DNA of 64,000 nt from Oceanobacillus sp. Castelsardo (GTDB lineage Bacteria > Bacillota > Bacilli > Bacillales > Amphibacillaceae). The translations under genes were made by a program, and so were the position numbers. Shown here one piece after another: positions 27,644 through 36,046 of the stretch. The stretch spans positions 214,015 through 278,014 of the forward strand of contig NZ_LYCS01000003.1 of assembly GCF_001659985.1 (NCBI RefSeq), given 5' to 3'. The number at the start of each line of letters is the position of its first letter. The first letter of the stretch is position 1. The notes below the pieces were generated by a model. It did no database searches. It saw only the letters and a program-made list of their open reading frames with translations, and was not told where the DNA came from.

Positions 27644-27682
27644 TGTAAAGAACGTATGATGTGAATGTAAATATTTTGTAAA
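27644..27682 (-). promoter_or_regulatory. PhoP box of the pst operon
   Basis: On the minus strand TTTACA occurs at 27682-27677, 27671-27666 and 27649-27644, with a weak repeat ATCATA between the last two. All four hexamers are separated by exactly 5 bp. This 11-bp phasing of TT(A/T)ACA repeats is the PhoP~P binding arrangement. A TATACT -10 element follows at 27634-27629. Phosphate starvation should activate pstSCAB through it. Confidence 0.88.
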
Positions 27683-27800
27683 TTTGGGGAACTGGTTAGA
27701 GGAAATAAGATAGATTTTATGATTGTTCATAACCCATAACTTTTTCTTGTCTATTTTTTGATATACTAGTAGTTATTCTATTCGTATAGGAGTGGCTATT

Positions 27801-28166
27801 GTGGTTAAAGTCATGAAAATCACATTACATATCATTATCCTATGTCTACTATCGTCTTTAGGTAATTGGATACAACACACATTCCAGCTATTGATCCCAG
27901 GTAGTGTAATAGGAATGCTCATTCTCTTTGTTCTATTATTTTTTAACATAGTAAAACTCTCTTGGATTGATGAAGGCGCAAAGTTCATGGTTCGCCATTT
28001 AACTTTATTTTTTATTCCAGCAACAGTTGGAATTATCGACTATTTAGATTTATTTTTAGGAAAAGGTATACTATTATTTTTCATCGTGATTATTAGTACC
28101 ATACTTGTCATGGTAAGTTCAGGATGGATTAGTCAGTGGCTAATGACGAGGAAGGAGCGAGGATGA
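27801..28166 (+). CDS. LrgA/CidA-family holin-like membrane protein
   Basis: This is a 121-aa membrane protein with four hydrophobic helices. It contains the family block LLIPGSVIGMLILFVLLF and the WIDEGAKFMVRHLTLFFIPATVGI loop. CidA/LrgA proteins act with LrgB-type partners in murein hydrolase export or in metabolite transport such as pyruvate. The GTG at 27801 is chosen because AGGAG lies eight bases upstream; ATG at 27813 is an alternative. It overlaps the next gene by four bases (ATGA), so the pair is coupled. Confidence 0.85.
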   Translation: MVKVMKITLHIIILCLLSSLGNWIQHTFQLLIPGSVIGMLILFVLLFFNIVKLSWIDEGAKFMVRHLTLFFIPATVGIIDYLDLFLGKGILLFFIVIISTILVMVSSGWISQWLMTRKERG

Positions 28167-28852
28167 TGCAGTTATTCATTGGAATTACAGCTATCATAGG
28201 CACGATTATCATTTATTACGTAGCATTAAAAATTCATGATAAATATCATTATCCTTTTACTTTACCTATGTTAATAGCAACCATTATTATTGTTCTAATT
28301 CTACTTATCACCCCCATATCCTATGATTCATATATGATAGGTGGAGAATGGATTAATAAGTTACTTAGTCCAGCTGTTGTCGCATTGGCCTATCCGCTAT
28401 ACATGGAACGTAAGCTTTTGAAAAAATTAGTTGTTCCTATCCTTGTTGGAACGACTATAGGTGCATTGGTAGGAATTTCTACTGGGGTTCTTTTAGCAAA
28501 GTGGGCAGGATTCGGAGAGGAAATACTTCTTACGATTAGCTCCAAGTCTGTTACAACGCCCATTTCAATGGCCATCACAGAATCATTAGATGGGATTACT
28601 TCACTTGCAGCTGTCTTTGTTGTGATTGCCGGAGTAAGTGGGGCCGTATTACATTCGTATATTTATAAATTTACAAAGATCCATCATTATTTAGGAAAAG
28701 GAATTGGGTTGGGAAGCGCCTCGCATGGCATCGGAACAGCCGCTGCACTCGAAAACAGTCAATTAGAAGGATCTATTAGCTCTATCGCTATGTCCATCAG
28801 TGCCGTCATCGTTTCTGTTATTACTCCATGGATGATGGTGTTGTTGTTATGA
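28163..28852 (+). CDS. LrgB/CidB-family membrane protein
   Basis: This is a 229-aa integral membrane partner of the LrgA-like protein. Conserved family segments are LLSPAVVALAYPLY, SSKSVTTPISMAI and GLGSASHGIGTAAAL, in the expected order. It has about seven hydrophobic segments. The start ATG at 28163 overlaps the upstream stop and has GAAGGAG nearby. No lytSR system lies next to it, so its control is unknown. The converging gap to mrpG is filled by a palindromic array. Confidence 0.88.
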   Translation: MMQLFIGITAIIGTIIIYYVALKIHDKYHYPFTLPMLIATIIIVLILLITPISYDSYMIGGEWINKLLSPAVVALAYPLYMERKLLKKLVVPILVGTTIGALVGISTGVLLAKWAGFGEEILLTISSKSVTTPISMAITESLDGITSLAAVFVVIAGVSGAVLHSYIYKFTKIHHYLGKGIGLGSASHGIGTAAALENSQLEGSISSIAMSISAVIVSVITPWMMVLLL

Positions 28853-28912
28853 GGGAAAGCTGTGCAGAAGTACAGGTAAGCAAAAAGGTGAACGGGACCC
28901 ATTCGACTACTT

Positions 28913-29240
28913 ATAAACGGATGAGTGACGCTAGAAGATAGAAATCTGGGAGAATGGGCACTCATTAGGCCGATGAGTGACGCTAGAAGATAGAAATCTA
29001 GGAGAACGGGCACTCATTAGACCGATGAGTGACACTATGTGATAGAAATCTGGGAGAACGGACACTCATTAGGCCGATGAGTGACACTATGTGATAGAAA
29101 TCTGGGAGAACGGACACTCATTAGGCCGATGAGTGACACTATAAGATAGAAATCTGGGAGAACGGGCACTCATTAGGCCGATGAGTGACGCTAGAAGATA
29201 GAAGTCTAGGAGAACGGGCACTCATTAGGCCGATGAGTGA
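28913..29240. repeat. 52-bp palindromic tandem array, locus 4 (six full units and a half unit)
   Basis: ATGAGTGA begins at 28921, 28973, 29025, 29077, 29129, 29181 and 29233, exactly 52 bp apart each time. The core is CACTCAT-TAGGCCG-ATGAGTG, with one ACCG variant. Linkers are near-identical (ACGCTAGAAGATAGAAATCT, then GGGAGAACGGG), with ACACTATGTGATAG variants in adjacent units. The first unit has lost its left arm. The array lies in the convergent gap between the lrgB-like gene and mrpG. Confidence 0.96.
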
Positions 29241-29244
29241 CGGT

Positions 29245-29449
29245 ATTTTAATTGTATTCAGCAACACATCGCCTTAGTTCCCTTCATTCCCTTGAAAGTG
29301 TTTAACTTAACAGAAGAACAATGTACGATGTAACGCTGACGTAGCGTTCTTGTCTCGCAGGAAGCTCAACAAGATAGACACTGCGAGACCTTTCCAAGCA
29401 AGAGAGGCCCCTATATTTGAAGTAAAAGGCTGCGGATACAAGTTTCTAT
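29245..29449. other. gene-free spacer with a decayed inverted structure
   Basis: About 200 bp between the array and the Mrp terminator hold no supported gene. ACGCTGACGTAGCGT makes a small hairpin at about 29331-29345, and TCTCGCAGG...CACTGCGAGA makes a longer one (about 29352-29387). Both look like remnants of a dispersed element. Confidence 0.4.
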
Positions 29450-29484
29450 AAAAAAAAATCAGTGCGATACTTATCGCACTGATC
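29450..29484 (-). terminator. terminator of the mrp operon
   Basis: ATCAGTGCGAT and ATCGCACTGAT form a perfect 11-bp stem with a 4-nt loop, and the A run at 29450-29457 gives a U run on the minus-strand RNA. It follows mrpG immediately. Confidence 0.92.
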
Positions 29485-29486
29485 TT

Positions 29487-29894
29487 TTATTCCAACACTT
29501 CATTCCTATTGCTACTAGAATCATTTGTATCTTCTTTCGTCTCATCAACTTGATGCTCTTTCTTCCATATCACATCTGCCAATTCATCCTCTAACGTCGC
29601 ATCCGTCATCTTCACACCGGATCTATATGCCGCTCGTGTTATTAAATGACCGGAAACAGGAGAGGTCAAAAAGACAAATACAATACCCATAATCAAGCGG
29701 ACACTAAAAAATGATTCGGTCACCAAAAAGTAAATAAATACTCCAGATAAAGTAAGGGAAACTGCCAAGGTAGAGGACTTTGTGGCGGCGTGGGAGCGAG
29801 AATAAACATCTTGAAAACGAATAATACCAATTGCGCTAATTACCGCCATGATAGAACCTACCAAAATTAAGAGCGCAGCAATAAACTCAATCAT
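29487..29894 (-). CDS. mrpG: Na+/H+ antiporter subunit MrpG
   Basis: This is the last subunit of the Mrp complex, 135 aa with three membrane helices. It shows the MrpG block [24 protein letters not shown] and a hydrophilic acidic C-terminus longer than usual ([14 protein letters not shown]). The start MIEFIAALL is chosen; it overlaps the mrpF end by eight bases, as is usual in this operon, whereas the longer frame would overlap by more than 40. All seven Mrp subunits are needed for Na+ efflux and alkali or salt tolerance. Confidence 0.93.
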   Translation of the reverse strand: MIEFIAALLILVGSIMAVISAIGIIRFQDVYSRSHAATKSSTLAVSLTLSGVFIYFLVTESFFSVRLIMGIVFVFLTSPVSGHLITRAAYRSGVKMTDATLEDELADVIWKKEHQVDETKEDTNDSSSNRNEVLE

Positions 29895-30174
29895 CTCGTT
29901 TACGCTCAATGATAACGCCGCCCTTCTCAATAAATTTGGAGAAAGCGATTGTACTAATAAACGCCAAAACTCCTAAAATAAGGATAACTTCAAGGAAGGC
30001 CTTTGTGTTTAAAATCACGGATACAATCGCTATCGCTGTAATGAGATTAACCCCAATCATATCTAAAGCAATCACTCGATCAGGTAAACTTGGCCCAAAA
30101 ACAATTCGGTACAATGCTATGACAATGGCTACACCAAATAATGTAAGGGATACCTGTAACATCGTTTCGACCAT
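29887..30174 (-). CDS. mrpF: Na+/H+ antiporter subunit MrpF
   Basis: This is a 95-aa subunit with three membrane helices. The family block is [22 protein letters not shown], in which the Asp residues are conserved. Its ATG overlaps the stop of mrpE by one base, and it overlaps mrpG by eight. In B. subtilis the equivalent subunit (MrpF) also supports bile-acid or cholate efflux; whether that applies here is unknown. Confidence 0.94.
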   Translation of the reverse strand: MVETMLQVSLTLFGVAIVIALYRIVFGPSLPDRVIALDMIGVNLITAIAIVSVILNTKAFLEVILILGVLAFISTIAFSKFIEKGGVIIERKRDD

Positions 30175-30656
30175 TATCTGGTCACCTCCATAATTGCCTC
30201 TTCAAATTTATCTAAAGATCTTATTAAATTTTCCTTGGATTCTTGAACATCAATTGCGTGAATATAAAACGCATCTCCTTCTGGTGTTACCTCAACTACA
30301 ACAGAACCAGGAGTCGTAATTAAAAGTAGTGCTAGAAGTGGGACTTCCCATTCACCCCTTAATCTAGTCTCATATTTAAATATTCCCGGCCTTACCTTTA
30401 TTTTCGGGCTAAGGATTTGCTTTAATACTTGATAGCTTGACTTTGTTAGTTCTGACAAATAAATAAAGATTAATTTTATAAAGGCAAAAAATCTACTTAA
30501 GTAAAAACGTTTCCCAAAAAAGCGATGCATTAAATATAGAATTCCAACACCGACTAAGTAGCCTGTAACAAATGTAGTAAGATAAAATTGATCCTCATCT
30601 TGGAAAAACATCCATAGGAATGCAATTGACAGATTCATAATAAACTGGGCGGGCAT
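30174..30656 (-). CDS. mrpE: Na+/H+ antiporter subunit MrpE
   Basis: This is a 160-aa membrane subunit of Mrp. N-terminal helices are followed by the typical LLALLLITTPGSVVVEV segment and a cytoplasmic tail (FYIHAIDVQESKENLIRSLDKFEE). AGGAGG lies nine bases before the ATG. Unlike the other neighbours it does not overlap its upstream gene: a 141-bp gap with a 90-bp inverted-repeat element separates it from mrpD, so its expression may depend on readthrough. Confidence 0.93.
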   Translation of the reverse strand: MPAQFIMNLSIAFLWMFFQDEDQFYLTTFVTGYLVGVGILYLMHRFFGKRFYLSRFFAFIKLIFIYLSELTKSSYQVLKQILSPKIKVRPGIFKYETRLRGEWEVPLLALLLITTPGSVVVEVTPEGDAFYIHAIDVQESKENLIRSLDKFEEAIMEVTR

Positions 30657-30690
30657 GGTAAATACCTCCTAATAACGTACATTAAGTGTG

Positions 30691-30780
30691 TGTTCAAAAA
30701 GAAGGATAAAAAGAGACGTAACTGGACCTAGTCGAAAATCCCTTGTATCGGTCTGTCATTTTTACCGTACTTTTTGAACA
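30691..30780. repeat. 90-bp MITE-like element inside the mrp operon
   Basis: TGTTCAAAAAG at 30691-30701 and CTTTTTGAACA at 30770-30780 are perfect 11-bp terminal inverted repeats enclosing about 68 bp. It sits in the only sizeable gap of the operon, between mrpD and mrpE. A similar left end (GTGTTCAAAAAGGAGGATAA) occurs at about 49396. No coding capacity is present. Confidence 0.6.
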
Positions 30781-30797
30781 TCCTCTTTCCATTTAAA

Positions 30798-32279
30798 TCA
30801 ATCTTGTGTTAATACCGCATCAATATAATCACTTGGGTTTAATAATGTATTTGCTGCATCACTAACATAAGGGAAAATAATTTCCGCTCCTAATCCAAGA
30901 ACAATCGTAGCTATGGTTAGAATGGCACATGGAATAATCCAGCCTTTTTTCATTGGTACTTCATCTTCTGAACTGATAATCGTTTCTCCCCAAAAGCATT
31001 GAAGAAAAACACGAAGAAGCGAATATAAAACAAAGATACTTGAGATAAAAGCTAAGGCAAGTAGAATATAAGACTCTGCTTCAATTGCCCCTTGTCCTAC
31101 CAGTACTTTCCCAATGAAACCACTAAGCGGTGGGATTCCAGCTAATGATAACATGACGATAAAGAACATCCATCCTAGAAGCGGATAATTTCGAATAAGT
31201 CCACTCATCTCATCAATTCTAGTCGTCCCTGTCACCGCAATCATCGTACCAGCTATTAAGAATAATAGTGCTTTTACAATCATATCGTGCATTAAATAAT
31301 AGATCGAACCTTCTAATGCCTCAGGTGTCGCTACAGCCAGACCTACAAGAATAAACCCTACTGCTATTACGACATTGTAAGTGACAATTAAGCGGATATC
31401 TTTATACGCAACTGCCCCAATACTACCACCAATCAATGTTAAAGCTGCTAAAACGGTAATAAAGGTATGTGTGATAGAATGATCATGATAAAAGAATAGT
31501 GTAAACACACGAAACATTGCATAGATCCCAACCTTTGTTAACAACGCTCCAAACAATGCTGCTACTGCAGTTGGGGCAATACTATAGGAACCCGGGAGCC
31601 AGAAATAGAGCAATAATCCTGCTTTTAACGCAAAGACAGTTAAAAACACAATACTAATCACCGTCAATAAAGGCGTTTGACCTACTTCAGCTATACGCTC
31701 TGATATATGAGCCATACTTAATGTTCCGACAGAACCATAAAGGTATGCAATCGCAACAAGGAAAAACCAGGAAGACAAGACATTTATTAATACATACTTA
31801 ATGGATTCTCTTAATTGTGCTTTCTCTCCGCCTAAAGCAATAAGAACATAGGATGCAAGCAACATGATTTCAAAACAAACGTATAAGTTAAACAAATCGC
31901 CCGTTAAAAACGAGCCATTCACACCTGCTACTAAAAAGTTCACAAATGAATAGAAATACATTTTTTCACGTTCTTCTCCAATGGAAGAAAACGCGTATAC
32001 TAAGCAAATTGCTGCAACTAAACTTGTAATAAGAACCAGAATTAAAGAAAATGAATCCGCAACAAATGAAATACCAAATGGGGGCTTCCAACCACTGAAG
32101 TCAATACGTTGTATACCCTCTATTTGATTAAGATATAATAAATAAGCAGCAATTCCTATATTACCAACCATTACAATGAAACTAATCCATCTTTGTAACG
32201 TGATTTGGTAACGGAAGAAAACGAATAAAATACCTGCCAAAACAGGAATGACCATTGGTAAGACAACCAAATTATTCAT
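30798..32279 (-). CDS. mrpD: Na+/H+ antiporter subunit MrpD
   Basis: This is a 493-aa proton-translocating subunit homologous to NADH dehydrogenase ND4/NuoM, with about 14 membrane helices. The conserved Glu of transmembrane helix 5 lies in NLYVCFEIMLLASY. The Lys of the ND-family channel lies in VFALKAGLLLYFWLPGSYSIAPTAVAALFG, and LAGIPPLSGFIGK is present towards the C-terminus. It overlaps mrpC by eight bases. MrpD and MrpA together form the ion path of the antiporter. Confidence 0.96.
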   Translation of the reverse strand: MNNLVVLPMVIPVLAGILFVFFRYQITLQRWISFIVMVGNIGIAAYLLYLNQIEGIQRIDFSGWKPPFGISFVADSFSLILVLITSLVAAICLVYAFSSIGEEREKMYFYSFVNFLVAGVNGSFLTGDLFNLYVCFEIMLLASYVLIALGGEKAQLRESIKYVLINVLSSWFFLVAIAYLYGSVGTLSMAHISERIAEVGQTPLLTVISIVFLTVFALKAGLLLYFWLPGSYSIAPTAVAALFGALLTKVGIYAMFRVFTLFFYHDHSITHTFITVLAALTLIGGSIGAVAYKDIRLIVTYNVVIAVGFILVGLAVATPEALEGSIYYLMHDMIVKALLFLIAGTMIAVTGTTRIDEMSGLIRNYPLLGWMFFIVMLSLAGIPPLSGFIGKVLVGQGAIEAESYILLALAFISSIFVLYSLLRVFLQCFWGETIISSEDEVPMKKGWIIPCAILTIATIVLGLGAEIIFPYVSDAANTLLNPSDYIDAVLTQD

Positions 32280-32613
32280 CTTTAAAACCTCTCAATTCAA
32301 ACAGATTATCTGTTCCCGTTTCACGGTACGTACGATAAGCTAACACTAACAGTATTGCTGTTACTGCAAAACTGATTACGATAGAAGTTAAAATAAGTGC
32401 TTGTGGCAGAGGATCAACGTATGATGATGCCCCATCCCTTAAAATAGGAACTTCACCGTTTTTAAGTCCCTTTCCCATCGACATAATCAATAAATGTGCC
32501 GCATGCGAAAGTACAGCTGTTCCCAATATTACTCTTAGCACACTTCTTGAAAGAATTAAATAGGTTGCTACCGATACCAAAACACCTGTTAGGATGGTGG
32601 TTAAAGTTTCCAT
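32272..32613 (-). CDS. mrpC: Na+/H+ antiporter subunit MrpC
   Basis: This 113-aa subunit is homologous to NuoK, with three membrane helices. The block LGTAVLSHAAHLLIMSMG and DPLPQALILTSIVISFAVTA are family hallmarks. The ATG has GAGGATG upstream. It lies three bases after mrpB and overlaps mrpD by eight, consistent with a tight operon. Confidence 0.95.
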   Translation of the reverse strand: METLTTILTGVLVSVATYLILSRSVLRVILGTAVLSHAAHLLIMSMGKGLKNGEVPILRDGASSYVDPLPQALILTSIVISFAVTAILLVLAYRTYRETGTDNLFELRGFKDE

Positions 32614-32616
32614 AAA

Positions 32617-33039
32617 TTACACATCCTCAACTATACTTAAAATAATGGTTACGACAACTCCGACAACAACTAACGCAACACCAGCTTCAAAAATGGTAAC
32701 CGTCGTTAGTTCTGTTTTACCAAAAAAGGGGAGATCAAAATAAGCAAACGTTTGTGACAGAAATGGTTGGCCAAAAAGGAGCGAGCCAAAGCCTGTCATA
32801 ACCGAAGTAAACGCTCCTAAAGCAGCAACCTTTTTAAAATCGAAGGGAATTGCGCTCCGTACCGTTTCAATATCAAAGGAAACAAATAGCAATACCAAAG
32901 CCGCAGCCAATACTAGACCGCCAATAAACCCTCCACCAGGACTATGATGTCCAGCTAAAAACAAATAAACAGCTAAAGTTAATATGATATATACAACAAG
33001 CTTTACAACTGCTCGTAAAATAACATTATTTGTCTTCAA
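32617..33039 (-). CDS. mrpB: Na+/H+ antiporter subunit MrpB
   Basis: This is a 140-aa membrane subunit with four helices. The Mrp-B signature GHHSPGGGFIGGLVLAAALVL is complete. It starts with TTG, overlapping the 3' end of mrpA by 14 bases, with AAAGGGGGAT upstream. Coupled translation with mrpA is likely. Confidence 0.95.
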   Translation of the reverse strand: MKTNNVILRAVVKLVVYIILTLAVYLFLAGHHSPGGGFIGGLVLAAALVLLFVSFDIETVRSAIPFDFKKVAALGAFTSVMTGFGSLLFGQPFLSQTFAYFDLPFFGKTELTTVTIFEAGVALVVVGVVVTIILSIVEDV

Positions 33040-35434
33040 GGGGATTATCCCCCTTTCTTGCTTTAAGTTTAATGAATGTATAAACCCCTAGTCCTGCGAT
33101 AAGAAGAACTACTACTTCTAGCATCGTATCGAAGGCCCTAAAGTCCCCAAGAATCGCATTGACAATATTATTTGCCCCAGCGAGTTCATAGGCATTTTCA
33201 TAAAAACTAGAGACAGATTCAAATAGCTTTCCGCTTTGAACAGCTAAAGCAATCGTAGTAAATAGCACACCTACTGTAACAGAAATAATAGCATTGACAA
33301 CCTTGGATCGCCTTTTACTATCCTCTTTCTTCCATTCCGGTAGAAAATAATACGCAGCAAGGAATAGAACAGTCGTTACTGTTTCAATAACTGTTTGGGT
33401 TAATGCTAAATCCGGCGCACGAAATATAACAAAGAAAATGGCAATTCCATATCCTAATACACTATTTAAAAGAATGGCGGTTAAACGGGATTTCGCTAAT
33501 AACATAGCAATTGCTGCAATAATCATGCCAATCGTTATTAACCACTCAAATTCACTAATAGATGAATATTGTTCCAAATCAAATAAAAACGCTTTTGTAT
33601 TTAGTAACGTTCCACCGACAGCAATGATAAAAAAGATGTAAATATAAACCATGTAATCTCTTAAATGACCCGTCATATATGAATTAGTAACAAACTTAGA
33701 TAGATCCTCTACTTTTTCCAAGCTATTTCCATACAGCGAATTAAAAGATAACTTCTCTGGAAGAATCCAATTGTATATCCCCTTCCAATGTCGTAGGGAT
33801 ATAAATAGTAATGTTCCCAATACAATAACGCCAATCGTCATCTTTAATTCCGTATTAAAGCCATGCCATGCAGAAATATGCTGTCCTAAATCTTCAGCAC
33901 CTAGCTGAGGGAAAATACTATACATAGCAGGTTTGATTACATAGTCTCCCAATACATTCGGGAAGAAGAATATGACTATTACAAGGAAACCAAGCACTAC
34001 TGGAGAAAACAACATTCCAAACGGGGCCTCATGTCCAGGATGCTCCAATTTCTCTTCTTTATATTCTCCAAGAAAGGTTTTGATAACGAAAATCATACAA
34101 TAGACAAATGTAAGGGTGCTTGCCACCCAGGCAATGACAGGTATCAAGCTCATCCATACTTCAGATGTGAACTGTAATTCACGAACACTTAATACAGCCG
34201 TAAAGAACATTTCTTTACTAAGAAATCCATTAAAAGGTGGTAATCCAGCCATGGAGAAACTTCCTATAATAGCAATCGTAAAGGTAATTGGCATTAATGT
34301 AGCTAGCCCACCAAGTCTCCGGATATCACGTGTACCTAATTCATGGTCGATGATACCTACAACCATAAATAGGGCCCCTTTAAATGTGGAGTGATTAATT
34401 AGGTGGAAAATGGCTGCAAATGCAGCTTGTGTATAAATGACAGTATTAACGGAATACCCTTGTCTAAGAGCGACGGAGCTTATTCCAATCATACTCATAA
34501 TCATCCCGAGTTGACTAATAGTGGAATAAGCCAAAAGGGCTTTAAGATCCGTTTGTCTAATCGCGTTAAACGATCCCCAAAATAACGTGACTATCCCTAC
34601 TATCGTAACAACCCAAAACCAGGTTAATTCTCCACCGAAAACAGGTGTAAACCGAGCAACTAAATAAATTCCCGCCTTTACCATCGTTGCCGAATGTAAA
34701 TAAGCACTGACTGGGGTTGGTGCTTCCATCGCTGTTGGTAACCAAATGTGAAACGGATACTGAGCAGATTTAGTAAACGCACCTAGTAAAATTAATAACA
34801 TGGCTGGGATAAATAGGGCATGATCATGAAAACTGGAAATCGTTGTAATAATTTCGCGGACACTCATCGATCCTGTCATAACATAAAGCATAATAAAACC
34901 GACAAGCATTCCAAAACCACCACTTACCGTAATAAGTAGTGATTTTTGAGCCCCATCCCTTGAACTTTTCCGATGATACCAGAACGCAATTAATAAGAAG
35001 GAGGAAATACTTGTTAATTCCCAAAAGACATATAAAACCATGATATTGTCAGAGAATACAACACCAAGCATCGCGCCCATGAAAAGCAATAAATAAGTAT
35101 AAAAATGCGATAAATTCTCTTCACTTGATAAATAGTAAATAGAATAAATGGTTACAAGAGCACCTATGCCAGTAATTAATAAAGCAAAAATTAAACTTAA
35201 GCCATCTAAATATGTGGTGAAATTTATATTATAGGAAGGGATCCATTCCAATGTATATAAATACGTCTCTCCATTTGCAATATGTGGTATAAAACTAACA
35301 AGAAAGAGAAATAATGCGGTTGGAACAAGGAAAACAAACCAACCTATGTGAATCTTCTGTATCCTTTTATAGATAATCGGTACAATTATCGCAGCTAAAA
35401 AGGGAATCATAATAGCTAAATTAACAGTGTACAA
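33026..35434 (-). CDS. mrpA: Na+/H+ antiporter subunit MrpA
   Basis: This is the largest Mrp subunit, 802 aa with about 20 membrane helices. Residues up to about 500 are homologous to NuoL: VFWELTSISSFLLI holds the conserved Glu, TKSAQYPFHIWLPTAMEAPTPVSAYLHSATMVKAG the channel Lys and His residues, and LPPFNGFLSKE follows. The C-terminal part carries MrpA-specific domains, including RAPDLALTQTVIETVTTVLFL and FRAFDTMLEVVVLLIAGLG. It begins with TTG; GGAGG lies seven bases upstream and supports this start. It is the first gene of mrpABCDEFG, which expels Na+ in exchange for protons and supports growth at high pH or salinity. Confidence 0.96.
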   Translation of the reverse strand: MYTVNLAIMIPFLAAIIVPIIYKRIQKIHIGWFVFLVPTALFLFLVSFIPHIANGETYLYTLEWIPSYNINFTTYLDGLSLIFALLITGIGALVTIYSIYYLSSEENLSHFYTYLLLFMGAMLGVVFSDNIMVLYVFWELTSISSFLLIAFWYHRKSSRDGAQKSLLITVSGGFGMLVGFIMLYVMTGSMSVREIITTISSFHDHALFIPAMLLILLGAFTKSAQYPFHIWLPTAMEAPTPVSAYLHSATMVKAGIYLVARFTPVFGGELTWFWVVTIVGIVTLFWGSFNAIRQTDLKALLAYSTISQLGMIMSMIGISSVALRQGYSVNTVIYTQAAFAAIFHLINHSTFKGALFMVVGIIDHELGTRDIRRLGGLATLMPITFTIAIIGSFSMAGLPPFNGFLSKEMFFTAVLSVRELQFTSEVWMSLIPVIAWVASTLTFVYCMIFVIKTFLGEYKEEKLEHPGHEAPFGMLFSPVVLGFLVIVIFFFPNVLGDYVIKPAMYSIFPQLGAEDLGQHISAWHGFNTELKMTIGVIVLGTLLFISLRHWKGIYNWILPEKLSFNSLYGNSLEKVEDLSKFVTNSYMTGHLRDYMVYIYIFFIIAVGGTLLNTKAFLFDLEQYSSISEFEWLITIGMIIAAIAMLLAKSRLTAILLNSVLGYGIAIFFVIFRAPDLALTQTVIETVTTVLFLAAYYFLPEWKKEDSKRRSKVVNAIISVTVGVLFTTIALAVQSGKLFESVSSFYENAYELAGANNIVNAILGDFRAFDTMLEVVVLLIAGLGVYTFIKLKARKGDNPLEDK

Positions 35435-35469
35435 ATTGGAACCTCCATTTCAAAAATGTCTGATTTCTC

Positions 35470-35590
35470 TTTTCGCATAAAGTATAAAACTTATTCCCAG
35501 GGCTCCAAATGCTCTCCCCAACAAGAGGATGGACATAAGTGCAACTAAAGCATTTCCCAAAGGCCAAGTGAATGCCCATTTTCTTAAAAA
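35470..35590 (-). repeat. dispersed stem-loop element upstream of mrpA
   Basis: On the minus strand this segment reads GGGCATTCACTTGGCCTTTG, then TTAGTTGCACTTATG and later AAGTTTTATACTTTATGCG. The same blocks occur in the same order at 63490-63570. GCATT/AATGC and CTTATG/CATAAG-like pairs allow stems. It lies in the probable 5' leader of mrpA, where it could affect the transcript. It is an old copy of a dispersed intergenic element rather than a recognised riboswitch. Confidence 0.5.
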
Positions 35591-35609
35591 AATTCGTCCA
35601 TAACATCTG

Positions 35610-36030
35610 TGGACATCATGCATATATAATTATTAACGCTCATTAACATTATGATTTCTTTAATAAAGTGATTGTAAGTAAGGGGATCTTTTTAGTATCT
35701 ATCGTGGAATTAATATGTGCGTGTGTACAAATTAATAATGATAGAAATAATAAGGAATTATTTGATAAATGACGATAATCTTATTTAAACCAATAATATT
35801 AATTATAACTTATCGAGCTAAACAATGCACTTCTGTTGTTTTGTCAATTTGATATTGTTTTTATGTTACAAATCACTTATGCTATATGAAACACTTATAG
35901 ATATTATTTTCTCCTAATTTTTTTTATTTAATATGGAGGGTTCACGACAACTAAATATCATGTTAAAATATTATGGTTTTAGAGGTTGAACACAGAGTTT
36001 TAGTAAGAATATAATGGATTGAAATATAAG
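35610..36030. other. divergent intergenic region, no gene seen
   Basis: About 420 AT-rich bases separate the mrp leader from the Usp-like gene. They should hold both promoters. I see no repeat of the palindromic family, no terminator and no open frame that looks coded. Confidence 0.5.
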
Positions 36031-36046
36031 AGGTGAATTTGCCGTC

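Noticed and set aside
35421-35606. 61-aa minus-strand open frame in the mrpA leader
   Set aside because: It lies in a dispersed element, overlaps the ribosome binding site of mrpA and lacks its own.
35440-36046. riboswitch or T-box in the mrp leader
   Set aside because: No T-box sequence or known aptamer core could be found; the structured part matches a dispersed repeat instead.
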